Shown piece by piece: positions 52,101 to 61,675 of a stretch of DNA of 64,000 bases. Both the position numbers and the translations under genes were made by a program. Position 1 is the stretch's first letter, and every line of letters begins with the position of its first letter. The DNA is taken from NCBI GenBank assembly GCA_006386115.1, contig VFIW01000028.1, positions 503,273 through 567,272 of the forward strand. The letters are read 5' to 3'. Under the pieces are notes generated by a model. The model ran no database searches, was not told where the DNA came from, and saw only the letters and a program-made list of their open reading frames with translations. The DNA comes from Globisporangium splendens. Lineage: Eukaryota > Oomycota > Peronosporomycetes > Pythiales > Pythiaceae.

Positions 52101-53190
52101 TGCCCTGGTTGTACTGACTTGTCCTCGTGACCGTCTCCTTGTACATCTTCATGGCTTCGTCGAACTCGCTGCGGTTGTTCTCGGTCGACGCATCTCGATA
52201 GCGAGCAGCCGCTTGGTCCAACGCAGCTTGAACCTCTTCGATCGCAGCTGTGTCTTGCATCCTCAGTTTCTTCTGCACGTCTTGGAGCTGGGACTTGATA
52301 CTCGCCTTCCACTTCTCCCACACCTTGCCAGGGTATGTCGAAGTGCGAAGCTTGTCGAGCACCATCTCTGCCTCCTTCTCGATCGCACTCACCACGAGTG
52401 GGTACTCGAGGAGGTAGCGAGGGAACTTCCAGTACCCTCGACCGTGGAGCTGCGAACCAGACCTGAAACTCACACTGTGAGCGAGGTGGTCTCCAGCATG
52501 CTTCGGCAGGAAGTACTTGGAGTCATCGTAGAAGCGTTCATAGAATGCCTCCGACAGCAAGATGTAGTCGAGTCGGTTCTTCCGAGGAAGGGGACCAGTG
52601 AAGACTCGCTTGGTGTCGTAGTGGATCCGCCACGCATCTACCACACCCAGCTTCGCCAGCCACTCCAAGCAGCTGGACCTGCCAGGGTCGTAGCGCAAGT
52701 CGGGAGACGACGAGTCGAGTCTGGGGTCCAACGGAGTGTTCAGATCTCCCAACACAAAATGTGTCGCTTGATCTTCGAACCCTTCGGTGTCCAGACCCGA
52801 GAAGAATTGTTGTTTCTCTTGCTGGTCCACTGGCGCGTACACGTTGTGGATGTAGATGGGAGTACTCTCAACCATCACTTTCACGACGATGTACCGACCT
52901 GGGACTGAGAGTTGAGAGACCTCTTCCGCCGTGTCGAAGCCTGGGAAGTCGGAGCGGAGCACCGTGAGCACTCCATTGCTCCTTCCTCGCGTCGGTCGAT
53001 CGAGCTGGCAGTTCGGGTCGTTCACAAAGACTCGGTGCTTGAAGCTCGAGTCGAGGTGGAACTTGAACTTGGACAGATGCGTTCTGTCGCTCAACTTGGT
53101 TTCTTGGACGCATGCCACCGAGTGTTTCGATAGCACGCTGTCGATAAATAGGTGACCGTTCTTCTTGATGCCGTTAGTGTTGACGGACAC
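49180..53190 (-). CDS. LINE ORF2: AP endonuclease and reverse transcriptase
   Basis: About 1336 codons, minus strand. The N-terminal APE-type endonuclease has SVNTNGIKK, VQETKL, NVYAPV, VLGDLNTPLD, RLDYILL and the C-terminal GDHLAHS, the nicking enzyme for target-primed reverse transcription. The RT has KGSRAQPGNYRPTAPIP, DQKGFVKGRSI, FLDFEKAFDRVNW, GVKQGDPLSALLF and FFADDTTLL, whose FADD is the active site. A C-terminal zinc-binding-RT region has HLFFECALATRLW. There is no ATG before the endonuclease: the frame opens at a GTG and extends back into the end of ORF1, in the +1 frame relative to it. Translation by reinitiation, non-AUG start or frameshift is therefore implied. Confidence 0.92.
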   Translation of the reverse strand: MSVNTNGIKKNGHLFIDSVLSKHSVACVQETKLSDRTHLSKFKFHLDSSFKHRVFVNDPNCQLDRPTRGRSNGVLTVLRSDFPGFDTAEEVSQLSVPGRYIVVKVMVESTPIYIHNVYAPVDQQEKQQFFSGLDTEGFEDQATHFVLGDLNTPLDPRLDSSSPDLRYDPGRSSCLEWLAKLGVVDAWRIHYDTKRVFTGPLPRKNRLDYILLSEAFYERFYDDSKYFLPKHAGDHLAHSVSFRSGSQLHGRGYWKFPRYLLEYPLVVSAIEKEAEMVLDKLRTSTYPGKVWEKWKASIKSQLQDVQKKLRMQDTAAIEEVQAALDQAAARYRDASTENNRSEFDEAMKMYKETVTRTSQYNQGSAFDFQATNSEKSTKPFFRPLDTSLRRVSIEEVVTPSGSVSSNPQEISLRFLEHWGSEMGDPDSPAGRAPPPDKAVQRKLLDSIVRFTSETDRDILNAPVTSHDLADAIRHMKATSAPGMDGLTAGFYQVAPDVFGECLSLVFNDQLRRGVLLPSQRKSAVVLLHKKGSRAQPGNYRPTAPIPVDVKVLSKALTYRLQSVVPDLVHTDQKGFVKGRSIHHHVRFLADLQDLVTSRDEEAYALFLDFEKAFDRVNWDYMFRVLERMGCGSDFLQWVRLLYTEPQAHLVINQNIQPALFPTRGVKQGDPLSALLFLLTIEPLGNLLRSHEEFGVCLTEDHTSTSVFFADDTTLLGGSIASVQAQLELVEEYCNGSGAKLNLGKSNLMALNRDEICPQLPGVHVLGQAESIKFLGIPFSQSPVNDDIVNFLEQRFYDGFKMWYRRARTLRGRLLVAQTMVLSRLWHYTQHVSIPSSVVKRWQSMLNRFVLSRKHDRDASHIQLIPKEFLYLPRSDGGLQIPSIEAQLKRQRLQHLLQFMRTASKPDERSWTTPSAELLTAVLPRVGRRTALDFLTVSPLRHGTMIKWELISGWWKETWVWWYKIRWEISWHDLPTDERVQYGLHQPIWFHSDPDLHYEQTPRSLTANAHRRCLGMCPEPQRGFHLHISRVFDLRSLADFMRGRNSWPSCNEFVQRHLDITLTSIAAGVQVQWLRALYKEASQVVTRLGGLQTVFASDTPRSPPSPYLGCTSGSKVCVVPAIPRSALLRVVWTPTPPNKPHPMTLHNQSIGDDEIKEFVNFSKHLRRILLPVFEDVQFRLAFRLLPVRSRFWFLQQSNPRIIYCVRNGCDAVETEQHLFFECALATRLWEHIRNIMAPFVRSHLKLTMIATARKPVVREEWKECEDVICDVWHTFRAVTLRFIWSDRNRCLFNGRQPTPTTPALLVIFTTASAYFRYNLRCRCGTMRGHHLRRRLPR

Positions 53191-53230
53191 GACACTAACG
53201 TTGCTCCACGTTGTTTGGGGTGGAGTTGGT

Positions 53231-55783
53231 TTAGCAACGAGTGGCCAAGCCTCCCGCTACCAGCACCACCTCTCCCTCGACAACTCGGAGCTGCAGCACC
53301 GACTCGTCGACCGGGTAGTACCCATCGAGCTTGCGAAGCTCTTCCAGGTCGTCGAGCAAGTACCCCTGCCACTGCACTTCGTTCCACTGACTCAAGCAGT
53401 GCGCACCAAGGTCCGACCGCAAGAGCATGAGGAGAGTGTTGGGGTGGAGGAGTCTCGTGTGGTGCGCTGGGATCCACTCCACCGGCTGACCAGTGATGTA
53501 GTGGATCCAGTGGTCGTTGCTGAAGATCGTCGGCGCGATCGACATCAGCATGAGCTCGAAGAACCCGAGTGCCTTCGTCGCTCGAGACAGTTCACTGATC
53601 TGCTCGGACGATCTCCACCACTTGGCACACGTCTTGAACATGTCGCCTCTCTTCGACGGGACCGTCGTCTTCATCAGCTTTTTCCACTTCGAACTGAACG
53701 TCACGTCTTCGCTCGGCTGGGTCGCACTCAGCACGCGGTTGATCACGTGCAACTGCGCGAGCTCTGCGACTCCGTGTCCAGTGCCAGACATCTTCAGCGA
53801 CAGAGCGCTGTTGAAAGCCAGCGGCGAGTCCACTGACTTCTTGATGACGTGGTCGGGGTTCGTGGCGTTGTCGATGAGTTTGCTCGCACCCTCGACCTGA
53901 GTGTCTGCGAGCGCAAGACGATCCGGGAGGGTGTTGAGCAGCGCGGTGTTCTCGTCGTTGAGCATCGGCTCGGACACCTCCAAGATCGAAGACGCCTTCG
54001 ACGCTTTCCTGATCTTCGTGTGGTGCTTCTCCACGAAGAAAGCCGACTCAGTCGACGTCTTGAGCGCCTCGGGACGCTTCACGTCGACAGGGATCACTTG
54101 GTACCGAGGACCATACTTCTTGTCTGCAGCCACATTCTTCACTTCGAAGGAGACTTCCATCGACTGCAGCACTTGGAAGTAGTTGGTGGTGGCGACACCA
54201 TCCAGAGGCTGCGGTTGCTGTTTCACCAGCATGTTGGAGAAGTCGACTCCGTTTCTCGAGCGCTTCTTCTTGTTTACCACGGTGGAGAAACCGTCGTTTC
54301 CATTCGTCAAGAGCAACGTCGGTGACTTCATTGGCGGTTTCGGACTTCCTGGTGGAGTCATCTTGCCTTGCGAGTCGTCGGACGTGGCAATCGAGATCGC
54401 GTCGGAGTTGCTTCGCGGCTTGGCCAGCGCTGTTTCAGCTGACGGCTTGCCATGCTGAGCTCTCTGCTGGAGCTGGACTTCCCGTTTCTTTCCTTCCTCG
54501 ACTGCCTTCTGCAGCGAGGTTTGCTTCGGTTTCGCACTCGCAGCTTGAGCGTAGGTTTTCGGCGGTTGTTGTCGTTGCAGCTGGGGTTGCTCTGAAGCTG
54601 GCTTTGTGGGAGGGAACACACTGTCCGGAGTCCCGAGGTCGATTCCATGGTGCGAGCGATACCCATACGGCTGTCGCTCCGACTGGAACGGAGCATTCTT
54701 TCCATGCGCCGGATGCAGCTTGTTGTCGAACAACACCTGGTCGCACACAGACCCGTTCACGACCAACGCGCTTGGACACGAGCTGGACAAGAAGTACACT
54801 CGCCAGGTCGCCGATGTCATCCCTGTCGCGAGGTTCACTTCGCGAAAGGTGTGGTACACCGGCTGACACCCGAGGAGGAACAGTCGGTGCACGATCACTC
54901 GAACGTCCACGTCGGGGTCGACGTTGACAATGCCGATGAAGTACTTGTCACCAAGGATGTCGAACTCCTTGAATGAAAACACACCACCGAGGATGTTGAC
55001 CTTGGTGCGTTCCAAGCGCACACAGGCTTCCTTCGTCTTGACCTTGACTCGGAGGTTGCCACCAGGAAGCTTCGAGATCTGACCGATCTCGAAGCGCTGG
55101 TACAGCTCATCGAGTGTCGCGTTTCCATGGCTCGTACTGGCCAACGACGCCATGATCTTTTGGAGCGGAGTCTTCGCGAGCGCTCTTCCAGTCTCGATCA
55201 CCATGTCGTACTTGGCGGTCGGGAGCTGGTAGGGACGCGCTTGCTCCATTCGTGACGCGATGTGCGACCAGTCGCCTCCAGCAGCGTACTGGCGCTCAAT
55301 CGCTTCGATGTCGACAGCGAGAGGCTTCGGAGTCTCGACGCGTCTGCGAGTTGCTTCGATCACAGCACGGTCTCGGCGGAGGTGTTCTTGTTGCTGCAGA
55401 AGCTCAGCCATGGACAGTCGAGCGTCCACGTTCGCAGGAGCGACAACAACAGCAGAATCCATCGGGTCGTCGCCAGAGAGATCGAGGGTCGTCACTTGAG
55501 CATTCTCACCAGACTCCATCGGATCGTCCACCATGGCGGTGGGGTCAGCGACAGGAGCGGGATCAGCGGGAGGCGGAGCAGTTGCGTGGGTTGGAGGAGC
55601 AGGGGCTTGATCCACCGGTGGGGTCACCAGGTTTCCCGTTTGGGTGGGTTCGGACCCTTCCAAATTTTGGGAGGGGGATGGGCGGACAGTGGGACGAGGC
55701 AGGATTCTGGGTGCGGACCCAGATTTCGAGCCAGTGTCGACAGCTGGCAGCTGGTGGGTGGAGGGAGGAGCTGGATTTTCCAT
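53231..55783 (-). CDS. LINE ORF1 protein
   Basis: 850 residues from ATG 55783. The first 100 residues are Pro/Ala-rich. A helical part (LLQQQEHLRRDRAVIEATRRR) and an RRM-like piece follow (GGNLRVKVKTKEACVRLERT, YFIGIVNVDPDVDVRVIVHRLFLLGC). Then come a Gln/Lys/Ser-rich segment (TYAQAASAKPKQTS) and a C-terminal domain of about 270 residues with no family I recognise. It lacks the CCHC knuckles found in many plant L1 ORF1 proteins. The expected role is RNA binding and RNP formation with ORF2. Confidence 0.82.
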   Translation of the reverse strand: MENPAPPSTHQLPAVDTGSKSGSAPRILPRPTVRPSPSQNLEGSEPTQTGNLVTPPVDQAPAPPTHATAPPPADPAPVADPTAMVDDPMESGENAQVTTLDLSGDDPMDSAVVVAPANVDARLSMAELLQQQEHLRRDRAVIEATRRRVETPKPLAVDIEAIERQYAAGGDWSHIASRMEQARPYQLPTAKYDMVIETGRALAKTPLQKIMASLASTSHGNATLDELYQRFEIGQISKLPGGNLRVKVKTKEACVRLERTKVNILGGVFSFKEFDILGDKYFIGIVNVDPDVDVRVIVHRLFLLGCQPVYHTFREVNLATGMTSATWRVYFLSSSCPSALVVNGSVCDQVLFDNKLHPAHGKNAPFQSERQPYGYRSHHGIDLGTPDSVFPPTKPASEQPQLQRQQPPKTYAQAASAKPKQTSLQKAVEEGKKREVQLQQRAQHGKPSAETALAKPRSNSDAISIATSDDSQGKMTPPGSPKPPMKSPTLLLTNGNDGFSTVVNKKKRSRNGVDFSNMLVKQQPQPLDGVATTNYFQVLQSMEVSFEVKNVAADKKYGPRYQVIPVDVKRPEALKTSTESAFFVEKHHTKIRKASKASSILEVSEPMLNDENTALLNTLPDRLALADTQVEGASKLIDNATNPDHVIKKSVDSPLAFNSALSLKMSGTGHGVAELAQLHVINRVLSATQPSEDVTFSSKWKKLMKTTVPSKRGDMFKTCAKWWRSSEQISELSRATKALGFFELMLMSIAPTIFSNDHWIHYITGQPVEWIPAHHTRLLHPNTLLMLLRSDLGAHCLSQWNEVQWQGYLLDDLEELRKLDGYYPVDESVLQLRVVEGEVVLVAGGLATRC

Positions 55784-55869
55784 GGGAGAGACGGAGGCTG
55801 GGAGGCTGGGGGAGGCGACTGGGAGGTCTTGGATTCAACTTGAGGGGTAGCCGGCAAATTGAGAAGTCC

Positions 55870-55974
55870 GCGAGCGTAGCTCAGTTGGTAGAGCGATTGA
55901 CTGTAGTGTGTAGATACTGTGTATCAGTATACTCGGAAATCAATTGGTCACCAGTTCGATTCTGGTCGTTCGGA
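55870..55974 (+). tRNA. tRNA-Tyr: tRNA-Tyr(GTA) copy 1, 5' end altered by the LINE junction
   Basis: Cloverleaf as in copy 2, but nucleotide 1 is G, contributed by the LINE end, instead of C. G1 would face G72. Eukaryotic TyrRS uses C1-G72 as an identity pair, so charging and 5' processing may be impaired. The A and B boxes are intact. Confidence 0.85.
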
Positions 55975-55975
55975 T

Positions 55976-55982
55976 CCTTTTT
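55976..55982 (+). terminator. Pol III terminator after tRNA copy 1
   Basis: A TTTTT run begins three to four bases after the discriminator (GGATCCTTTTTG); the same arrangement follows every copy, with a second T5 about 10 bases on. Confidence 0.8.
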
Positions 55983-56574
55983 GTCTGTCTTTTTGTGAGA
56001 TGTGGTCCTGTGTCTTTACTCTGCTCTGCTCTGCGTTCCGTCCCGTCGTGCTGCGGCGCGCGTTGTTGCGTTGTGTTGTGTTGTGTTGTGTTGGGGTGTG
56101 TCTGTCCTGCACTATGGCGCGAGTGCACACGCATGCGCGCACGACTTTTCGGCTTTCGGCTCGTTTCCGGCTCGGTTTCGTCGCCAGGTGGCTTTGCAGC
56201 CTCGCTCACTCGCTCGCTGTCCTTGCCTGTTGAGCGCGTTGTTGCGGCTGGGTCGGCTGTGGCGCTTCGTTTTGTGTTTGCGCGTGAAGAAGGTGCACGC
56301 AGAGTCTCGCTTTGGCGCTTGGCGTTTGTCGTGTGGCGTTTGCTGTTGTGTTTGTGCGCTCGCTGTGCTGTCGGCCGCACTGTGTCGTCGCGGTTGGTCT
56401 CGTTTGTGTTTGGCGGTTGTGGGAGCCTTGCAGCGGTTGGTGGCAGCCGTGGGAGGCTGGCACGGGTGTTAGAGGCTGTGTGTGTTGTTGTGTTGTTGTG
56501 TTGTGTGCGTGTGTGTTGTTGTGGTGTTGGTTGCAAGGTTGTGATGGGTAGGTTTGTGATCGGTCGGACTGTAC

Positions 56575-56679
56575 CCGAGCGTAGCTCAGTTGGTAGAGCG
56601 ATTGACTGTAGTGTGTAGATACTGTGTATCAGTATACTCGGAAATCAATTGGTCACCAGTTCGATTCTGGTCGTTCGGA
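56575..56679 (+). tRNA. tRNA-Tyr: tRNA-Tyr(GTA) copy 2, with 32-nt intron
   Basis: Acceptor CCGAGCG pairs with CGTTCGG (C1-G72, the eukaryotic Tyr identity pair). The D arm is GCTC-AGTTGGTA-GAGC, the anticodon stem ATTGA/TCAAT with loop anticodon GTA, and the T arm ACCAG-TTCGATT-CTGGT; the discriminator is A. An intron of about 32 bases follows position 37 and contains GATAC, able to pair with the anticodon, as usual in eukaryotic pre-tRNA-Tyr. The internal A box (TAGCTCAGTTGG) and B box (AGTTCGATTCT) are complete. Confidence 0.95.
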
Positions 56680-57271
56680 TCCTTTTTGTCTGTCTTTTTG
56701 TGAGATGTGGTCCTGTGTCTTTACTCTGCTCTGCTCTGCGTTCCGTTCCGTCGTGCTGCGGCGCGCGTTGTTGCGTTGTGTTGTGTTGTGTTGTGTTGGG
56801 GTGTGTCTGTCCTGCACTATGGCGCGAGTGCACACGCATGCGCGCACGACTTTTCGGCTTTCGGCTCGTTTCCGGCTCGGTTTCGTCGCCAGGTGGCTTT
56901 GCAGCCTCGCTCACTCGCTCGCTGTCCTTGCCTGTTGAGCGCGTTGTTGCGGCTGGGTCGGCTGTGACGCTTCGTTTTGTGTTTGCGCGTGAAGAAGGTG
57001 CACGCAGAGTCTCGCTTTGGCGCTTGGCGTTTGTCGTGTGGCGTTTGCTGTTGTGTTTGTGCGCTCGCTGTGCTGTCGGCCGCACTGTGTCGTCGCGGTT
57101 GGTCTCGTTTGTGTTTGGCGGTTGTGGGAGCCTTGCAGCGGTTGGTGGCAGCCGTGGGAGGCTGGCACGGGTGTTAGAGTCTGTGTGTGTTGTTGTGTTG
57201 TGTGCGTGTGTGTTGTTGTGGTGTTGGTTGCAAGGTTGTGATGGGTAGGTTTGTGATCGGTCGGACTGTAC

Positions 57272-57376
57272 CCGAGCGTAGCTCAGTTGGTAGAGCGATT
57301 GACTGTAGTGTGTAGATACTGTGTATCAGTATACTCGGAAATCAATTGGTCACCAGTTCGATTCTGGTCGTTCGGA
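57272..57376 (+). tRNA. tRNA-Tyr: tRNA-Tyr(GTA) copy 3
   Basis: Identical to copy 2 over the mature tRNA and intron. Confidence 0.95.
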
Positions 57377-57968
57377 TCCTTTTTGTCTGTCTTTTTGTGA
57401 GATGTGGTCCTGTGTCTTTACTCTGCTCTGCTCTGCGTTCCGTCCCGTCGTGCTGCGGCGCGCGTTGTTGCGTTGCGTTGTGTTGTGTTGTGTTGGGGTG
57501 TGTCTGTCCTGCACTATGGCGCGAGTGCACACGCATGCGCGCACGACTTTTCGGCTTTCGGCTCGTTTCCGGCTCGGTTTCGTCGCCAGGTGGCTTTGCA
57601 GCCTCGCTCACTCGCTCGCTGTCCTTGCCTGTTGAGCGCGTTGTTGCGGCTGGGTCGGCTGTGACGCTTCGTTTTGTGTTTGCGCGTGAAGAAGGTGCAC
57701 GCAGAGTCTCGCTTTGGCGCTTGGCGTTTGTCGTGTGGCGTTTGCTGTTGTGTTTGTGCGCTCGCTGTGCTGTCGGCCGCACTGTGTCGTCGCGGTTGGT
57801 CTCGTTTGTGTTTGGCGGTTGTGGGAGCCTTGCAGCGGTTGGTGGCAGCCGTGGGAGGCTGGCACGGGTGTAAGAGGCTGTGTGTGTTGTTGTGTTGTGT
57901 GCGTGTGTGTTGTTGTGGTGTTGGTTGCAAGGTTGTGATGGGTAGGTTTGTGATCGGTAGGACTGTAC

Positions 57969-58073
57969 CCGAGCGTAGCTCAGTTGGTAGAGCGATTGAC
58001 TGTAGTGTGTAGATACTGTGTATCAGTATACTCGGAAATCAATTGGTCACCAGTTCGATTCTGGTAGTTCGGA
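57969..58073 (+). tRNA. tRNA-Tyr: tRNA-Tyr(GTA) copy 4, C66A variant
   Basis: As copy 2, except the 3' acceptor strand reads AGTTCGG instead of CGTTCGG, giving a G7-A66 mismatch at the base of the acceptor stem. Confidence 0.93.
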
Positions 58074-58673
58074 TCCTTTTTGTCTGTCTTTTTGTGAGAT
58101 GTGGTCCTGTGTCTTTACTCTGCTCTGCTCTGCGTTCCGTCCCGTCGTGCTGCGGCGCGCGTTGTTGCGTTGTGTTGTGTTGTGTTGTGTTGGGGTGTGT
58201 CTGTCCTGCACTATGGCGCGAGTGCACACGCATGCGCGCACGACTTTTCGGCTTTCGGCTCGTTTCCGGCTCGGTTTCGTCGCCAGGTGGCTTTGCAGCC
58301 TCGCTCACTCGCTCGCTGTCCTTGCCTGTTGAGCGCGTTGTTGCGGCTGGGTCGGCTGTGGCGCTTCGTTTTGTGTTTGCGCGTGAAGAAGGTGCACGCA
58401 GAGTCTCTCTTTGGCGCTTGGCGTTTGTCGTGTGGCGTTTGCTGTTGTGTTTGTGCGCTCGCTGTGCTGTCGGCCGCACTGTGTCGTCGCGGTTGGTCTC
58501 GTTTGTGTTTGGCGGTTGTGGGAGCCTTGCAGCGGTTGGTGGCAGCCGTGGGAGGCTGGCACGGGTGTAAGAGGCTGTGTGTGTTGTTGTGTTGTTGTGT
58601 TGTGTGCGTGTGTGTTGTTGTGGTGTTGGTTGCAAGGTTGTGATGGGTAGGTTTGTGATCGGTCGGACTGTAC

Positions 58674-58778
58674 CCGAGCGTAGCTCAGTTGGTAGAGCGA
58701 TTGACTGTAGTGTGTAGATACTGTGTATCAGTATACTCGGAAATCAATTGGTCACCAGTTCGATTCTGGTAGTTCGGA
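58674..58778 (+). tRNA. tRNA-Tyr: tRNA-Tyr(GTA) copy 5, C66A variant
   Basis: Shares the C66A change with copy 4, so the two units arose by duplication of one another. Confidence 0.93.
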
Positions 58779-59401
58779 TCCTTTTTGTCTGTCTTTTTGT
58801 GAGATGTGGTCCTGTGTCTTTACTCTGCTCTGCTCTGCGTTCCGTCCCGTCGTGCTGCGGCGCGCGTTGTTGCGTTGTGTTGTGTTGTGTTGTGTTGTGT
58901 TGTGTTGGGGTGTGTCTGTCCTGCACTATGGCGCGAGTGCACACGCATGCGCGCACGACTTTTCGGCTTTCGGCTCGTTTCCGGCTCGGTTTCGTCGCCA
59001 GGTGGCTTTGCAGCCTCGCTCACTCGCTCGCTGTCCTTGCCTGTTGAGCGCGTTGTTGCGGCTGGGTCGGCTGTGGCGCTTCGTTTTGTGTTTGCGCGTG
59101 AAGAAGGTGCACGCAGAGTCTCGCTTTGGCGCTTGGCGTTTGTCGTGTGGCGTTTGTCGTGTGGCGTTTGCTGTTGTGTTTGTGCGCTCGCTGTGCTGTC
59201 GGCCGCACTGTGTCGTCGCGGTTGGTCTCGTTTGTGTTTGGCGGTTGTGGGAGCCTTGCAGCGGTTGGTGGCAGCCGTGGGAGGCTGGCACGGGTGTAAG
59301 AGGCTGTGTGTGTGTTGTGTTGTTGTGTTGTGTGCGTGTGTGTTGTTGTGGTGTTGGTTGCAAGGTTGTGATGGGTAGGTTTGTGATCGGTCGGACTGTA
59401 C

Positions 59402-59506
59402 CCGAGCGTAGCTCAGTTGGTAGAGCGATTGACTGTAGTGTGTAGATACTGTGTATCAGTATACTCGGAAATCAATTGGTCACCAGTTCGATTCTGGTCG
59501 TTCGGA
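59402..59506 (+). tRNA. tRNA-Tyr: tRNA-Tyr(GTA) copy 6
   Basis: Identical to copy 2. The spacer downstream carries its own small changes (around 59650-59690). Confidence 0.95.
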
Positions 59507-60109
59507 TCCTTTTTGTCTGTCTTTTTGTTAGATGTGGTCCTGTGTCTTTACTCTGCTCTGCTCTGCGTTCCGTCCCGTCGTGCTGCGGCGCGCGTTGTTG
59601 CGTTGTGTTGTGTTGTGTTGTGTTGTGTTGTGTCTGTCCTGCACTATGGCGTCGAGTGCACACTCATGCGCGCACGACTTTTTCTGGCGTGCGGCTCGTT
59701 TCCGGCTCGGTTTCGTCGCCAGGTGGCTTTGCAGCCTCGCTCACTCGCTCGCTGTCCTTGCCTGTTGAGCGCGTTGTTGCGGCTGGGTCGGCTGTGGCGC
59801 TTCGTTTTGTGTTTGCGCGTGAAGAAGGTGCACGCAGAGTCTCGCTTTGGCGCTTGGCGTTTGTCGTGTGGCGTTTGCTGTTGTGTTTGTGCGCTCGCTG
59901 TGCTGTCGGCCGCACTGTGTCGTCGCGGTTGGTCTCGTTTGTGTTTGGCGGTTGTGGGAGCCTTGCAGCGGTTGGTGGCAGCCGTGGGAGGCTGGCACGG
60001 GTGTAAGAGGCTGTGTGTGTTGTTGTGTTGTTGTGTTGTGTGCGTGTGTGTTGTTGTGGTGTTGGTTGCAAGGTTGTGATGGGTAGGTTTGTGATCGGTC
60101 GGACTGTAC

Positions 60110-60214
60110 CCGAGCGTAGCTCAGTTGGTAGAGCGATTGACTGTAGTGTGTAGATACTGTGTATCAGTATACTCGGAAATCAATTGGTCACCAGTTCGAT
60201 TCTGGTCGTTCGGA
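60110..60214 (+). tRNA. tRNA-Tyr: tRNA-Tyr(GTA) copy 7
   Basis: Identical to copy 2 over the tRNA and intron. Confidence 0.95.
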
Positions 60215-60814
60215 TCCTTTTTGTCTGTCTTTTTGTGAGATGTGGTCCTGTGTCTTTACTCTGCTCTGCTCTGCGTTCCGTCCCGTCGTGCTGCGGCGCG
60301 CGTTGTTGCGTTGTGTTGTGTTGTGTTGTGTTGGGGTGTGTCTGTCCTGCACTATGGCGCGAGTGCACACGCATGCGCGCACGACTTTTCGGCTTTCGGC
60401 TCGTTTCCGGCTCGGTTTCGTCGCCAGGTGGCTTTGCAGCCTCGCTCACTCGCTCGCTGTCCTTGCCTGTTGAGCGCGTTGTTGCGGCTGGGTCGGCTGT
60501 GGCGCTTCGTTTTGTGTTTGCGCGTGAAGAAGGTGCACGCAGAGTCTCGCTTTGGCGCTTGGCGTTTGTCGTGTGGCGTTTGCTGTTGTGTTTGTGCGCT
60601 CGCTGTGCTGTCGGCCGCACTGTGTCGTCGCGGTTGGTCTCGTTTGTATTTGGCGGTTGTGGGAGCCTTGCAGCGGTTGGTGGCAGCCGTGGGAGGCTGG
60701 CACGGGTGTAAGAGGCTGTGTGTGTTGTTGTGTTGTTGTGTTGTGTGCGTGTGTGTTGTTGTGTTGTTGGTTGCAAGGTTGTGATGGGTAGGTTTGTGAT
60801 CGGTCGGACTGTAC

Positions 60815-60919
60815 CCGAGCGTAGCTCAGTTGGTAGAGCGATTGACTGTAGTGTGTAGATACTGTGTATCAGTATACTCGGAAATCAATTGGTCACCAGT
60901 TCGATTCTGGTCGTTCGGA
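60815..60919 (+). tRNA. tRNA-Tyr: tRNA-Tyr(GTA) copy 8
   Basis: Identical to copy 2 over the tRNA and intron. Confidence 0.95.
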
Positions 60920-61570
60920 TCCTTTTTGTCTGTCTTTTTGTGAGATGTGGTCCTGTGTCTTTACTCTGCTCTGCTCTGCGTTCCGTCCCGTCGTGCTGCG
61001 GCGCGCGTTGTTGCGTTGTGTTGTGTTGTGTTGTGTTGGGGTGTGTCTGTCCTGCACTATGGCGCGAGTGCACACGCATGCGCGCACGACTTTTCGGCTT
61101 TCTGCTCGTTTCCGGCTCGGTTTCGTCGCCAGGTGGCTTTGCAGCCTCGCTCACTCGCTCGCTGTCCTTGCCTGTCGAGCGCGTTGTTGCGGCTGGGTCG
61201 GCTGCGGCGCTTCGTTTTGCGTTTGCGCGCGTGAAGAAGGTGCGCGCAGAGTCTCGCTTTGGCACTTGACGTTTGTCGCGTGGCGTTTGCTGTTGTGTTT
61301 GTGCGCTCGCTGTGCTGTCGGCCGTGCTGTGTCATCGCGGTTGGTCTCGTTTGTGTTTGGCGGTTGTGGCAGCCTTGCAGCGGTTGGTGGCAGCCGCGGG
61401 AGGCTGGCACGGGTATAGGAGGCTGTGTGTGTGTTGTTGTTGTGTTGCGTGGTAGTTTGTGTGTTGTTGTGTTGTTGTGTTGTTGTGTTGTTGTGTTGTT
61501 GTGTTGTTGTGTTGTTGTGTTGTTGGTTGCAAGGTTGTGATGGGTGGGTTTGTGATGGGTCGGACTGTAC

Positions 61571-61675
61571 CCGAGCGTAGCTCAGTTGGTAGAGCGATTG
61601 ACTGTAGTGTGTAGATACTGTGTATCAGTATACTCGGAAATCAATTGGTCACCAGTTAGATTCTGGTCGTTCGGA
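61571..61675 (+). tRNA. tRNA-Tyr: tRNA-Tyr(GTA) copy 9, T-loop mutation
   Basis: T loop reads TTAGATT instead of TTCGATT. The lost C56 is nearly invariant, pairs with G19 in the tRNA elbow, and is the core of the Pol III B box. This copy is probably poorly transcribed or unstable. Confidence 0.88.

Larger units (their letters stand above)
48905..55870 (-). mobile_element. Full-length L1-type LINE inserted in a tRNA-Tyr gene
   Basis: Nearly 7 kb on the minus strand, with a short 5' UTR (about 87 bases), ORF1 (850 codons), ORF2 (1336 codons) and a 275-base 3' UTR without poly(A), ending ACAACTTTCT. It is bounded on both sides by the 15-base duplication of tRNA-Tyr sequence. Both ORFs are uninterrupted, so it is a recent insertion and possibly active. 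Confidence 0.9.
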
